A stretch of 64,000 nucleotides of DNA. Source: Rhabdornis inornatus (lineage: Eukaryota > Chordata > Aves > Passeriformes > Rhabdornithidae). Position 1 is the stretch's first letter. Each line of letters opens with the position of its first letter. Shown here piece after piece: positions 40,186-52,989 of the stretch. The position numbers and the translations under genes are program-made. The notes under the pieces are model-generated. The model was not told where the DNA came from, searched no databases, and saw nothing but the letters and a program-made list of their open reading frames with translations. Location: NCBI GenBank assembly GCA_013397075.1, contig VWZS01005944.1, positions 186,001 to 250,000 on the forward strand, given 5' to 3'.

Positions 40186-40276
40186 GGCGGCGCGGTCGCG
40201 ACCGGCTCAGCCCAGCCCGGCCCGGCCCGGAGCGCAGCCGAACCCGGAGCCGCTGCCCGCCGGCCCGGNTGTTTGG

Positions 40277-40760
40277 AGGTCCCTGCCCTCACGCCCAAAA
40301 CTAGGCTGTATTTGAGGCTCTCTGCTCACTTTCCTCACACCCAAAACCGGGCTGTGCTTGGGGCTCCCTGCCCTCATACCTGAAATCAGGCTGTGTTTGG
40401 AGCTCCCTGCTCACTGCCCTCACACACAAAACCTGCCTGGGGGTGCCCGATTGCTGTGCTTAGACCCGAAACTGGGCTGGGGGTGCCCGATCTCTGCCCT
40501 CAGACCCAAAACCAACCGGGCTGTGTTTGGGGCTCCCTGCCCTCACACCCAAAACCGGGCTGTGTTTGGGGCTCCCTGCTCGCTGCCCTCACACCCAAAA
40601 TCTAAGTGCATGTGGGATTCATCCTCGCTCCCATCACCATCCAAAATCGAGGTGTTTTTGGGAGTCTCCACTCGCTGAAATTGGGGTGGGTGTGTGAGGG
40701 ACTCTGTTCACTCTCCTCACCCTCTGAAATTGGGGTGTGTGGGGTCCCTGCAGCTCCCCT
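40277..40760 (+). repeat. Minisatellite, about 40-60 bp variable unit
   Basis: The core ACACCCAAAACCGGGCTG, followed by TGTTTGGGGCTCCCTGC..CCTCAC, recurs about nine to ten times. Unit length varies because some units carry an extra TCGCTGC or TCACTGC. The left units are well preserved and the right units decay to CTGAAATTGGGGTGTG. The array begins right after the single N at 40269, abutting the LRRFIP1 CpG island. Open frames across it merely reflect the repeat. Confidence 0.85.
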
Positions 40761-40845
40761 CATACTCCTTCCCGCTCCCTCAGCCCCACTGTGACCAACC
40801 TCCTTCCCGCTGGGGTTCCTGAGCTCCCTGCCAAGCCATAGGAAA

Positions 40846-41311
40846 TTACAGAATCACGGAATGGGTCAAGTAGGATGGGACCACAAAGGGTCGTCTGGTC
40901 CAACCTCCCTGCTACAGCAGGGTCGTTCCAGAGCACAGGGCACAGGATTGTGTCTGGAAGGCTCTGGAATATCACCAGTGAGGGAAACTCCACACCCACT
41001 CTAGACGCTCTGGTCACTGCTTGGTCACTGAACAGGGAAGAAGTTCTGCCTCCTGTTCAGGTAGAACTCCTGGACATCAGCTTCTGCCTGTTCCTCGTGC
41101 CCCATTGCTGGGCCCCATGGAGCAGAGCCTGATCCATGCTCTGGCACCCACCCTTTGGATATTTATACACATTACAGAGGTCCCCTCTTGAGGAGCCCCA
41201 GCTCCCTCAGCCTTTTCTCCTCAGAGATGCTCCAATCCCTTCATCACCTCTGCAACCTCCACTGGATCCCCTCCAGGAGCTCTGCCTCTCTTGTCCTGAG
41301 GAGCTCAGAGC
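40846..41311 (-). mobile_element. CR1 LINE, 5'-truncated (about 465 bp)
   Basis: ACAGAATCACGGAATGGGTCA, then AGGATGGGACCACAAAGGGTC..CTGGTCCAACCTCC, is the reverse complement of a CR1 3' UTR. It runs through the CAGGGAAGAAGTTCTGCCTC and AGCCCCAGCTCCCTCAGCC blocks. It is one of the longer CR1 copies here and is of a subfamily different from the copy at 3.8 kb. Confidence 0.9.
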
Positions 41312-44300
41312 TGACACAATAAATTTACCAGAAATCATGGAAACTTCTGCTGTAAAGCCATGGGAGTTCCTCTGCCACAAATAGAGAGGGAGCAGGACAG
41401 AAACACAACTCTTCGTGCCCTGACACCTCACGCAGCTTCGTAGCCCTGTGGGGTCTCTTCAACAGTGAATTTTCCTATTAAGTGTAAGTGGATGTGATTA
41501 GTTTTAGTGTCAAGTACATCAGTGCTTAATGAATTGACATTGACAAGGAACATGTATTTTCTGGGATTCCTGTCACAGCCCTTACACCTCAATTTTCACA
41601 CTAATTCCCTAAATATCAATTGAAGTCTCTCAAGCTCACATTATTACATAGACAGAGAAAAGGGTTACAAAACCCACCCACTCCCTTCTGACCAGAAAGC
41701 TGCTTTTAATCTTTATGATTTAATTTTACCATCGATTTAAACTTGATTGAAGAAAAGGCAACACCTGCCTTCTCAATATTTATTGGCAGTTTTCATGTAC
41801 AACACCTGAGATCTGAGTCATCCTCAGACTGACTGGGTAGTGATACTGCATCGATGTTGCTCCTTGCACCTGGGGCTGTTTATCTTTGCAAGAATCAAAT
41901 GATTATTTTGTCAGTAGAAGCAGATGGATGAGTCCCTCACCTTGCTTGGGCAGCAGAACGTGCGTCACACCCTCAAATTTGGTGTCAGGTTTACTCTGAC
42001 CCTACAGAAGTGGAATAAAAAGGACCTGCTTTGCAAAGCAACACAGGGGCTTTAAACTGAGTTCTCACCCTCGAGGCAAAGCTTTGCTGGGTCTGGTTTT
42101 CCTAAATATCCCTCAGGCTTCTCTTCTTCACCTCCTCAAGCCCTGGCTTAGCACTACCACCCTTTCAGGCTCTACATAACTCATTCCCTGAACCCTTATC
42201 CTCGCATTAGCCCCTGCCCTTTGAGGAATTCTGGCTAAAGAGGCGGGGCAGTGCCTTATTTTTAGGTCCCTGTTACCCAGAGATTTCGGCCACCTGTGCA
42301 GCTGCATCACCGTATCCATGCAAGGAATTTCCCTGTTCAGGGCTGCAGTAGGATTTGCATCAGTACTGCCTGGCCAAAAGCCTTGCAGAGCCTTGGGCCA
42401 GGCAGGTTTTTTTGTTCAAAAACCAACTATTGAAGGGATAAAAGAAAGGGAGAAGGGAAGGGGAGTAAGAAATAGAGGGGAAATAGAAATCTGGCGTGGG
42501 GAGCAAAGGGGGAAGAGAGGGGAAGAAGGAAAGAAATGGGTGGGAGGAAGGGAGAGGGAAGAAACAGAGAAAAGAAAATCCAGGGGAAAGATGGGAAAGG
42601 GGGAGAAGAAAGAAATAGAGCAGGGAAGAAAGGAAGAAGGGGGGAAGAAATAGAGAAAAGAAATACAGGGGAATGGGGAAAGAAAGATGGAGAAGGGAAG
42701 GAAGAATTAAAAGATTAAAGCAGAGAAATTGGAAGAGAACATGCTGGTGGGTGACTGCAGTCAGATTTCAAATCACTCACTGAATGTGCTCTGCAGTATA
42801 AGAAATCCTTCTCTTTTCCTGCATTCCAGACATGCATAATAATTTTTTTCTTTGAATATAGACAAAATAAGCCATCTTGTTATAAAAATACTATGCATAG
42901 ATAATTTGTCCAGATAAATTTGAAATAATGGTTCAAACCACGTTGGTTTTGGCTGCTCTGTGCAGCACAGTGAGTGAAAATGAAACACTGACATTCCTTA
43001 TTTTTACAAGCAACATGAGGGCGAGGCTCATTTTGTCTTAAAGTCATGATTGTGATGAATTACAGTCGGACAACACTGAGTATCCCATGCCAGTTTTAAA
43101 GGGCTCTATTTTAAGGGCATAATTCACCCCTCACTCTCCAGTATCCTTGTGCAAGAAGGCTGCTTTGTGCAGAGCACTCCCTAAAAGATACAATTTTTCC
43201 TCTGTGCTGCTCTTAAACAAAACTCTCTTGTAAAACCTCACTGTTGAGAATCAGAACAAGCAATCAGGTGTTAAAACTGGTGGTGGTGTACTTGACAAAC
43301 CTCTTTTACACTATGAAATTGATGATTTTTGTGTCCTGTGCAGGAAAATGTGATTTCTGTTAGAGGCAAGCCCTGGGAAAGGGAATCCAGTGAATGAGTG
43401 AGGGTGTTAAAAGCAAACACAAGGGCACCTCTCCTCTCCACTATAAGGTCATGGCATCTGCCAAACCAGAAATGAAGCCAGACAGCTTTAACAAGATGTC
43501 CATTAGTCCAAGGAGAGTGGAAGGCTTTAAAGACCTTGGAAAATCGACACTAATATTTGGCCAATATTTGAGAATGTCAGGATACATGAGATGAGCAGGG
43601 CTCCATTAGCATTGCAATATTTTGCAAACATAACAGCAGTGGTATCCAGCAGGGTCTGCGGATTTATTAATGGAAAAATTTACATCACAGACAAGTATGT
43701 GCTGGCACTGAAATTCGGCAGGAAAATTAAAAAACACTGGTGCAACTAAAGGGCTTGTACTTTATTAAACTTCCTAGGGAGCTCAAGGTGATCCTCCCTA
43801 GCAAATCAGACCTCCTGGGAAAAGCTTTCAGGTATGTTGCCACATCTGAGCAGTGTCAAGACAGGGCTCAGGAGACTGGTGGTGTTCATGTGTATTTTGC
43901 CTGGATGAAATTCCTTCCTGTTATTCCATCTCTTCAAGTCAGCAGGGTCATTATTTGCATCAGCAGAGCTCCAGCCCTTTGGGAGCCTTGCTTAGCTTTG
44001 TCATGTCTAGCCTGGGGTTTGTAGTCACACAGCAAAGCCAGAACTGATTAATGTCTTCCCAGCTGGTCCAAAAAAGAGATCCATGGGTTTGGGTCTGCCA
44101 AGGAGAATACTGTGGCCTTCCAAGCCAAGCTTTAGGAGGACTAGAGAAACAAAATCCTACAACAGCAGCAGACCTTGATCACTTTTACAAACAGTAATGT
44201 GATGGTTTTTTTTTCATCTTGCCAAAACCTCTGAATGAGTTATTGACCTCCTCTAATCACCTTGGCATGCCACGAGAGATAATTTTTCATTTGTAAATTT

Positions 44301-44313
44301 TTCACAGGTCACT
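41312..44313. other. LRRFIP1-RAB17 intergenic DNA, first part
   Basis: AT-rich non-coding sequence containing the polypurine tract at 42432-42740. I found no exon, RNA gene or nameable repeat other than that. Frames are short and unrelated to known proteins. Confidence 0.5.
42432..42740 (+). repeat. Polypurine (GGGAAGAAA-rich) tract
   Basis: For about 300 bp the plus strand is almost entirely A and G, with only scattered T or C interruptions. Words such as GGGAAGAAA, GGGGAAGA and AGAAATAGAG recur without a fixed period. Such tracts can adopt triplex (H-DNA) or G-rich structures and are often variable in length. The frames reading K, E, G and R are artefacts of this composition. Confidence 0.85.
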
Positions 44314-44935
44314 AAGGATGCCACTTTGGGGAGCTCGAGGTTGGATTGCTTTTAGGATTGAGGAACAATCTTCCCTTGGAGGGAGTTTTTCAAAGGTTAA
44401 CCTCAGGGCTGATTTCATTTAGTATTTTCATCTGCACCCTGGCACAAGTAGGGCAGTGCTAATGAAATAAGCTGATGACACAGTGTTAAAGTGTCACCAA
44501 AAAAGGAGGGTAAAGTCATTCAAGAGGTTAAGGACTCGAGAAAGAAGTAGAGTGAAATCAAGCAGACAGCCAACACCATGTGAAAGGCTGAATTCATGAT
44601 CTCATCAACTGTTAATAAGGGAAAAGGAGGAAGTTCTGGGGTCATAAACTGGGCATGGGTTGGTTGAGTGCCACCATCACGACAGAAACACCAAAACATT
44701 GCCTTTAATGTTGAGAGCATTTCAAGAAAGGGTCATTGCACAACCATCTGCAAGACCTTACCTAAAATGGTGCCTGCAAGTCTGCTTTTCCATATTAAAA
44801 GGAAATAAAACTTGAATAGCTGTGGAGAGAAAAGCTCCTAGGATAAGCAGCAGGAGGACTTGACTGAGATGAGAAAGGGTTGGCTTGTCTGTTCAAACTG
44901 CATCTGTCCTCTACAAAGTCCTTTGGAGGTAAGTG
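44314..44935 (+). mobile_element. Ancient CR1/L3-like LINE, highly diverged
   Basis: Scattered matches in order fit the 3' part of old amniote CR1/L3 elements. They include GAGGTTGGATTGCTTTTAGG, CATCTGCACCCTGGCACAAG, GCTGATGACACAGTG, AGAGAAAAGCTCCTAGGAT, TGAGAAAGGGTTGGCTTGTCTG and the CTCTACAAA segment. Divergence is high, so the limits are approximate. Confidence 0.5.
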
Positions 44936-47900
44936 GGATGGGGATGATGCTATGTAAAGCTTAAAGCCAAGTCAGCACACAAAAGCACACAGCTAAACAG
45001 ACCGTATATAATTTTAGTCTGGATACCAGAGATTTCTTGCCAAATTTCTAAATGTGCATCCCAAAAGAGGTTGTGAGTAGATGGGTATGTCAAGTTTGTG
45101 GTAAGCACTACCCTGAGAGTCTGTCTGCCTTAGCAAACACTGTAGGCTTTTCACCCTGCCAGGAAATCTGGGACATGGGTATCCATCCCAGCTGACACTC
45201 AGTGACCCCAGAGATGTTGTCCCATGGATGCTCCTGCTTGGAGGGCACAAGCCAGCCTTCACCCAGACCAGCGCATGAACATTCTATGTGACTGTGCCAG
45301 GCAGGGAGCTCACCTGCAATGCACCAGCCATGACTGAGCTCATTGAGAGCAGCCCATCTCGGGCAAAAATGGGAACTTGCTCAAGGCAGCCTCTGTGGAC
45401 CTAATCTAATTAGCAGCAGACACGTCAGGGCTCGGTGTTTGAGCAGAGCAAAGTGAAGCCAGCTCCACAGCAGCTGGGCTTGTGGGGAGCCAAACCCATC
45501 CCAGGCTGTCTCCCAAAGCCGGATGGTCATGGTCTGTTGTTTGCTCTCTCTGCTCCTATCTGCTATTCCCAGCCTGCCACAGCACTGCTGAGCTCCAAAT
45601 TTGGCTGCTTCTCCTGTGGCTTCCCCTCTTGATGTGTAAAAAAAGCTACATTTTAAGAGAGCCCCATGCTATTTTCAGAAGAAAAGACATCCTAGTCTCT
45701 TCCACCTAGTCTAAAGGCACTCCTTGTTCCCTACCTCAAGTGCTGTGTGCATAAAACCTATTCCAGACTGTGGGATGCCTTGCATCCCCTCTGCCTGCAC
45801 TCCAGGCAGAATGCAGGCAAGAGATCAATGTACATATTTAATTTGGGAATACAGCCTCTACATTTGTCCAAAAACATATTCTGAACTAGTAAATCCTTCA
45901 GCCAGACAAAATCGGGCTGGCTTCGGTGCAAACAAGGCATTACATCATCTGGAGCAGCTGAGGAACTATCCCTCCATCACTTTGGGAGTAATACATCAAA
46001 GCATTCCTGCTGCCATGGTGCCCGTGTCCTCACCCCACTGACAGCCTGGGGACATGGGAGTGGGGAATCACTTGGTCTTGATACAAGTTTCCCTGTGTTT
46101 TTCCTGCTCCATGCTGTGTGGCCTCATCCACTCCCATCCCAAATGTTGCAGCATTAAGCTGAGCCACATTTTCCAATCAGGCCCTCCAGATTTTGTTAAA
46201 CACCAGTTGTTTTGGACTGGGGTGAAACACAGCCACAACACATGGCCTAAAAACAACCGATTGTTTGCAAAAGACCAAGTGCTTGCAGTAATTAGTCATA
46301 GTGTTCTGTAAAATGCCATATGAACATGCTTTTGGAAGAGCTTTTGGGAAACCACATCACAGTTAAAACTCCCTCAGCTGGGGTGGAAGAGGGGAAGGAG
46401 GTGCTGTTTATTGTCCCCATGGAAATCTATCCAGATTCCTCCAAGGCACAAATCAGATGCAAATCATCCCTCTTCTCAAGCACACAAAGCTGTGCTCGGC
46501 TTCAAATCATCTTGCATTCTTGTCAGGGAAGATGTATTTTCCACTCACTTATTCTACAGCTAAGTGAAAAATCGCCAGGCCTGTTCTCAGGGAATGGTTC
46601 CAACCGCTTGACACCAGACAGAAGATCACCTGTGTGATGTCTCATGGTTCTGCTTTATGATCTGAAGCCGTTCATCCCTACCCCACCTCCTGTCACCTCT
46701 CCAGTCACCCACCCACACAGAACAGCAGCGAACCAGCCATGGCAGCTAACAATTCCTGGCTTGCCTAAAGCCATGCTGGTGCTAAAGGATTTCACATTCC
46801 AGCTGGGATAATCACCAGCAGGGCAGGAAGGCAGGTCATTATAGTTTCCTGAAATAAAGGACTTTGCCTAAACTGGGAAGTGAAAGATGATACTGGTGAC
46901 AAAACATTAGAGGAAATGGAGACAAAACATCTGAGATGATACAGCGTGTTAAAACTGGTGCATCTGATTTTAAATCATAACACATTTTTCTGGCATCCAT
47001 AGCATTCCTGGTTTTCCATGCAGAATGGCTGATGAATGGCATATGGGGCTGAGTCACCTGCCCAGCATGGCCTCCCTGCCCTCTGCCTTGCTGGGAATCC
47101 TGACCCAGTTCATCCATCCCAGCCCTGCAGCAGGCACTGTGCTCTGCCATTTTCCTGTGAGCTTTTCCTCAGCACTGAAACCCCTCTGATCCTTCCCAGC
47201 AGGAATGTGAAGGAATCAGCTCCTTTCTTCTCCATCAACAGAGAGCCAAAACAGTCAGGCAAGCATTATCAAAGTCTCCAATGTTTAGTTTTCCCTCCCA
47301 TTGTAGCAACAATTAACATAATAATTTTTCCCTCCTCTGAATGCAATGAGTTGCTGCAGAACCCTTTTGTTTCCGCTGCTGTAAAAACAGTAAATAAATA
47401 AATCAATAGGTAGATAAAGCATGGAATGCCCCAAACTGGATGGAAAACAAAATATTTTGCATCTAGAAACCACCAATTTCCACAGCCAGCTGAACAACTT
47501 GTCAAGGATCATGCAGGAAAAAGATGCCAGAGGCAGGAGTAGGTGGAAGGACTCTGCCACTAAGTCTCTGCTTTTCCTTCCTCTTGCCTTCTGCCTTTTC
47601 TATCTGTTCCTTTCCCTAAGGACAGCTACTCGATTTATTGCAGGGTTTCCAGCCTTAAGCCATGGATGTCTGGGCACTATTAGGAGGAGACACCTCCCCA
47701 GGGGCTGACAGGCACCGCCTGTGTTGCTCAACTTCAATTTCTGCAGAGGTTTTCATCCTCTCTGACCTTGGAGCTGTGGTGGCAGAGGGGAAAGGCAGGA
47801 AAGACACTTCTCTGCCTGGCCTCTTTTGGGGAAGTTACTGGGTTAAGTTTCTGAAACATCCGGAGCGCATTAGTGGTTCAACTCAACTAATTAGAAATTC

Positions 47901-50900
47901 CAAAAATAATTTTTAATACCTTTTTCAATTATAAAAGGAGTTGCTTGAGGTAACAGCAGATAATGGTGTCCCCCCACCTCCCCAGGCATCTCTGTTCCTT
48001 CCAAGTTTGTTGGCAGTAGATGACTCATTTCACCTCTGCCCAAGATGACTGCTTTACAACTCTTCCAGGAGCATCTGGCCTTAAACGAGGTTACTCAGGC
48101 TCAAACTGATGAAATAATTTCTATTCTTGTGCCTATACAGACCATGCCTGGTAATACCCAGTGCCTGAGACTACAAACCAGCTGAAAATCTGCCAAACAT
48201 TTAGACGTTACCTGAAAAAGCAAAACTGTGCTGTGACCACAGGCCTGGCTGCCACGGAGAGAGGCAAAACCTGTCATAAAGTGCCCTGTGAAGTTTTTTG
48301 GGCTACGCACCCCCAAAGCTGGGTGGGGACTTCGGGGAAACTAAGCTCATATTCACACCCACATGAGCTTTTCAAGTCTGTGCTAGACAGCATTGCTCAA
48401 ATATTTCTCTTTCCATGCACAGGCAAACCATTTTCAGTCACTTTTGATGCAACTGCATCGCAAACACAGAGAGATGAAGCACTGCTGGGGGAGATTATTG
48501 AGCAACTTTGGGCTGTCAGGGAGCTCCTCTATAGCCCTTTGCTTGGAAAGGTACCACCTCCAGCCATTTTTAGCCTGGCTTCCTAAGGGAACATGTATGA
48601 TCACTCTGCCAGTCCCACACTAAAAGCTGAAGCCAGCTGGCCAGTTGCCACCAAGTTTTCCTCAGAGGTCAAGGTCCATCCCAAATGTGATATCCCAAAT
48701 GTGATATCCTAAATGTGATATCCCCACTGGCAAAAAAGCAGCACATGGAGCTCAGGGTAGACACCAGACCCCGCATGTGGAAGAGAGTGCTTAACTTCTT
48801 TAATCATGTAAAATGCTGCCAAACCTGTGCTTTGTTAGATAACGATGTCTCTTGTTTCACAGAACCATTTCCTCCATTTCCATGGCCCTCAGGAGCCGGC
48901 TTTTCCTTTGAAACCGGGTACCCAGCCTGGAACCAAAGGTCTTTGCCTAGCAGCTCTCCTGGCAAGGTGGGCTGGGCTCGTGGAGGGGGATCCTCCTGGC
49001 CAAGGTCTGCTGAGAAAAGAGAATGAGAAGTTTGGGATAACAAAACTGTTCAATGCAGATATCTTCACTCGAGCAAGCCACATACATTTACTTTTCAAGC
49101 TGCACTTTACTTATTAGACATAGGGCAAGAACCTCAGCCCACACCTCAAGGCTATTTATTGTGACCTGTCAGGTGTAATTTCAGAGGTGAAAACAATCTC
49201 ACCTGTCTCTTCAAGTGCTAATGCTGTAGGAAAGCCTTTCATGTGGTTCACACTTGTATTCTTTTTGTAATTTAATGCCACCAGACTTCAAATGTTTATT
49301 GTAGTCAGTAGTTATTTTCCCTCCTCAGTCTTTAACACATGCTAATGTTCACCATCACTTATCATCTGGGAGCTATTAATATTAAGCTTGTTTAATGTTT
49401 CCAGGCCAATCTCTGGAGTGTTTTAGCAACGTTAATAATTAATATGGGAACACGAGCATTTTAGAGGCCTGAAGCGGTTCAGGGTAGGCTCACAGTTTTG
49501 AGCCACAGTGTAAATGATCTGTTCACCATCACAACTTAAAATATGTCTTAACTTTTTATCACTGTAACAGTGAGGACCTCAATCTTTGGGGTTTTTTTTC
49601 TTTTTCATTAGCAAAGGCACAACCCTTGCTCCTCTCAAAACAAAATGATCTTTTAATGCTCCATGGCAGTGGTGACAGACCTTGCCTGTATGATCACCAG
49701 TGGAATACTCTGGCTTTTCATTACTTCATCACTACACATAGAAAAGGAGAAACAGCAAAGACCAGGACACTTCAAGCATTTCCATTCTGTGATTGAACTC
49801 CTTAGCCATGTTTTGTATGAAAACCAGCATGCAAACAAGGGATGGCAAGTTTAACAGCACAGGTATGGCAAACAGTTTTGAGAATATGATTTGTTGTGAC
49901 CTCTGGATGGATTGATTATTTGAATTTATTTTGCTGACCATGGTTTCAGGTGTTTGTTCTTGAAAAAATAAGAAATGAGAGTGTTCCGGGTACAAACTGA
50001 CCCATCAAGAACAATTTTGTGGTATTCAGGGACCTCAGAGGACGAAAAATACTGAAGATGAGCATAATTTCAGAGCAATACAAAGTCTAAGCATCATTTC
50101 AACATCCTTGATAGTGATCAGACCTCCTGAACTGGGCTGCCTGCACAGGGCACACCAGGGACCACATGGAATCCATGTGGATGAGCCCAAGAAGAGGGGG
50201 ACAAACAAGTCAGGAGAGAAAAAAGAATTCTTCCCACAGGCAGACAGCAAACAGGTGGCAAAGCTGAGGTATCAGTCTATTTTCTCAGGGTTGTGACTTT
50301 GTTGTCAGACTCTGCTGCATTCCCCACACAACCACTCTTTCTTAAGCAAGGGAGGACTTACAGTGCCCATATTGGCACTTCCTCACAGCAGTCACAGTCA
50401 GGGAGAACCAAGTGCTACACAACCACTGAAAAAGAACCCTTCAGGAGTTTCTAAACTGCCCCACAAAGATCTGTGTGCTTGTGCCTCCTTTAACTCAGAG
50501 AAAGGAGGAAGGAGAGGCATCCTACTCGAAGTCAAGCAGAAGGCAGAGCCAGAAATACAAGATTATTGAAATTATTCTTGCATGCTTAGCCTAGAAGTTT
50601 TATTTTGACCTCCTCTGGAATTCTTGTGCACCACTGACATGTCAGCCTTTCCTTCACAGTTAGAAGTCAAATAAAAAGGCTGAGGCGGAGCAGTGGGGAA
50701 AGGTCTACCATGGGGCTGCAGGTGTATTTGATCCAAACCACTCCTGTGGCCAGACCCATCCTCCAAATTCTCGTGATGTAATTACATCAGGTGACTATAA
50801 AATGAAATGTTTTTTTCCCTAAACCCCAGAAAAACAACCCAGTTTTACCAGTAAAATTTATTTCGAGTGAGGAACCCTTCACTGCACAAGCACAGCAGGG

Positions 50901-52796
50901 TGCATCCCTGGGTTTGTGCAGGACCCATCCAGTATCAATGCAGCCAGAGTCTCCACTTGTAAACCACTCACCACTGGAGGAGGTCTGATCCTCAGTATCC
51001 TGGATATTTTCCCTCGCAAGAAACAAGCAAGCAGACAGAGATATGTGGGAAAAACCTCTGGCTCCCTGGCACTGCAGCAGTGCTTATCAGAGGTGTTCAC
51101 ATCCCTGTTGTCTGGAGAACAAAGAACAAGAGAAGCTTGGCTGTCCATCCAGAATTCTGGCAGGAGACCTCGGTCCATCTCTCACGGACTGGTGTCTGTT
51201 TGGCTGCCCAGTTCAGAAAGGAGACGGGGCAGCAGCATCCTCGCTGTCTTGAATGGTAGATGAGCTGTGCCCTCTAGTGGGGTCTGGCTCACCAGGAGCT
51301 GCACAAGAGCCTTCCAGGAGAGGCTGTTCCAGCCCACACAAGGGACACACTCCCCTGGAGGCCTCCAAGGCATTTACACCAGTCAGGCCATGGCACTTTG
51401 TTTGGGCACCTCATCCCCACCATCTTCTTTTATAAAAGCCCTTCACAAAGGCCTCTAAGATGTGACATCTGCTGGGGCAGGGGAGACTGGTATGAAAATA
51501 ACAGAGCAGCACAAACTGGGAATGAAGTTTCTTTTAGCTGTGACAAAGCTATCCTTTCATAAGGCTTCAAAGCCTCCCAGCCTTTTTTTTTTCTACTGAA
51601 AATTAGATGCTTAGTTTAGGTGCATGATGCTACCAAAGCCTGTAGGTCCAAAACAGCAGGTAAAATCATTGCTGTGGACAAGGATTCCTGCTGCAGCAAC
51701 CCCAGCCCAAGGTATCCACACTCAGCCCTTCCAAAATCCTGAAACATCTTCCTACCCCCTTGCTGTACCAGTGTAACTTTGCACAGGGTCATAGAGACTC
51801 ACACTGAAGGACTCACTAATCCAAAGCCCTGGAGAAAAAAAATAAGGCTTTAAGTCAGCTCCTTTGGAAAACAAGTTATAAGAAAGGGGTGGGAGCACAT
51901 TAAACTTCTTCTGGGCTGGAAAAACTATATATATTCATAGGGTTGTTAGGAACTGCGTTCAGAGGATCCCAAATCCAGCTCTAGCCTCTGCAGAGCTGAT
52001 GGAAAGGACCTGGGAAGGTAAACTGTGGCTTTTCATTATTGAAATGGGAAGTAATTGAACTGCAGTGTTTAGGCCTTGGAAGTCACAAGACACATTCTTC
52101 ATTTCAAAACTAGGACGATATTGTTTTTAAGCTTTCCTGTAGGACTTCTGCTTTTCACCCTGTTCCCTATAACCATTAGGACTAGATTTTGTTATATCTG
52201 TTTCCCTTCCAGACATCTTACTTGAAGGAAAGACACTGACTATGACAAGAGGAGTGACAGAAACACAGAATTATCGTTGTCGTTCAGGTGTTTAATTATC
52301 AGATCTTCCCATTCTCACTCCAGACCCGCTATGTCAATGCCATATAACATGCTGTGATTTCTCTCTCAAGATATTAAACGAGAGCAGCCTTCTTCAAAGC
52401 ACAGAGCCCCAGATGCCTGGGGTAACCGGCTATTACCTTAATTAACAGGCAGTAAAATGCTCACTTTGTACCTCCCAAACTCAGGAGCAGCTGTTTTGCA
52501 GCTGAAGCATTTTGCCAGACAAGTGGGCACGTCTTCTCCCACGAAACAAATCCCCTTTGCAATCCCAAGCCTGGGATATCTGAGTCTATACCTGGCACAA
52601 GAACAAAGCCAGGTCTAATGTTCATCAGCAGAAATTGCCATGCTATAAAAATCCAGAGAGAACAGATCTTGTATGTGCCACGACACCCAGCCCTCCCTAA
52701 TCCTCAAACTTCGGGGGGTTTTACCCCTATTTCCTTGGTAGCTGGGCTGCTCTTGGATCCCAAAAGCATTGGGATTTTTTTTGGGGGGGGAAGCCC
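44936..52796. other. LRRFIP1-RAB17 intergenic DNA, second part
   Basis: About 7.9 kb without a supported gene. GC content is intermediate, and frames up to 141 codons (for example 48161-48586, plus) have no recognised domain or splice context. A three-fold 14-16 bp repeat lies at 48677-48724. The AT-rich stretch from about 49.14 to 49.6 kb contains many homeodomain-like ATTA/TAAT words. It could be regulatory, but nothing in it is diagnostic. Confidence 0.5.
48677..48724 (+). repeat. Short tandem repeat, about 14-16 bp unit, three copies
   Basis: The word CCAAATGTGATAT appears as two intact copies and one with CTAAATGTGATAT, in direct succession. Confidence 0.85.
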
Positions 52797-52947
52797 CACC
52801 CATCCATTCATCCATCTGTCTGTCCGCCCATCCAGCCACCGCCAAACCCCAGCGTGGAAATGGGAAGGAGGGGGGGAGGAAGGAGGGGGGGAGGATGGAG
52901 GGAGGGATGGAAGGATGGAGGGAGGGATGGAGGGATGCTGGGGGCAT
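52797..52947 (+). repeat. CCAT-rich stretch followed by GGGA/GGAT low-complexity G-rich block
   Basis: A short CCATCC/TCTGTCTG stretch (52798-52835) is followed by about 90 bp of GGAGGGGGGGAGG and GGATGGAGGGAGGGAT sequence (52857-52946). The plus strand carries more than four runs of three or more G within a short distance, enough for G-quadruplex potential. Confidence 0.85.
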
Positions 52948-52989
52948 GGCCACTGTGACAACAGCCTCGTGCCGTCTTTCCTGGCTGCC

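Larger units (their letters stand above)
39330..40269. promoter_or_regulatory. LRRFIP1: CpG island at the upstream LRRFIP1 promoter (interrupted by a gap)
   Basis: The sequence on both sides of the gap is extremely GC- and CpG-rich (39410-39474 and 40032-40268). It surrounds the LRRFIP1 first exon at 40096-40185. The 84 bases upstream of the ATG on the minus strand contain several GGCCGGG/GGGCCGGG elements and no TATA box, typical of a housekeeping CpG promoter. The island cannot be read fully because 557 bases are unknown and an N sits at 40269. Confidence 0.75.

Noticed and set aside
39041..40383. Open frames of 296-424 codons around 40 kb on both strands
   Set aside because: They run through the 557-N gap and owe their length to unknown bases. 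Only the 30-codon LRRFIP1 exon on the minus strand is real.
40277..40760. Possible CRISPR-like or zinc-finger coding repeat
   Set aside because: Unit length varies, there are no unique spacers and no C2H2 pattern. It is a eukaryotic minisatellite.
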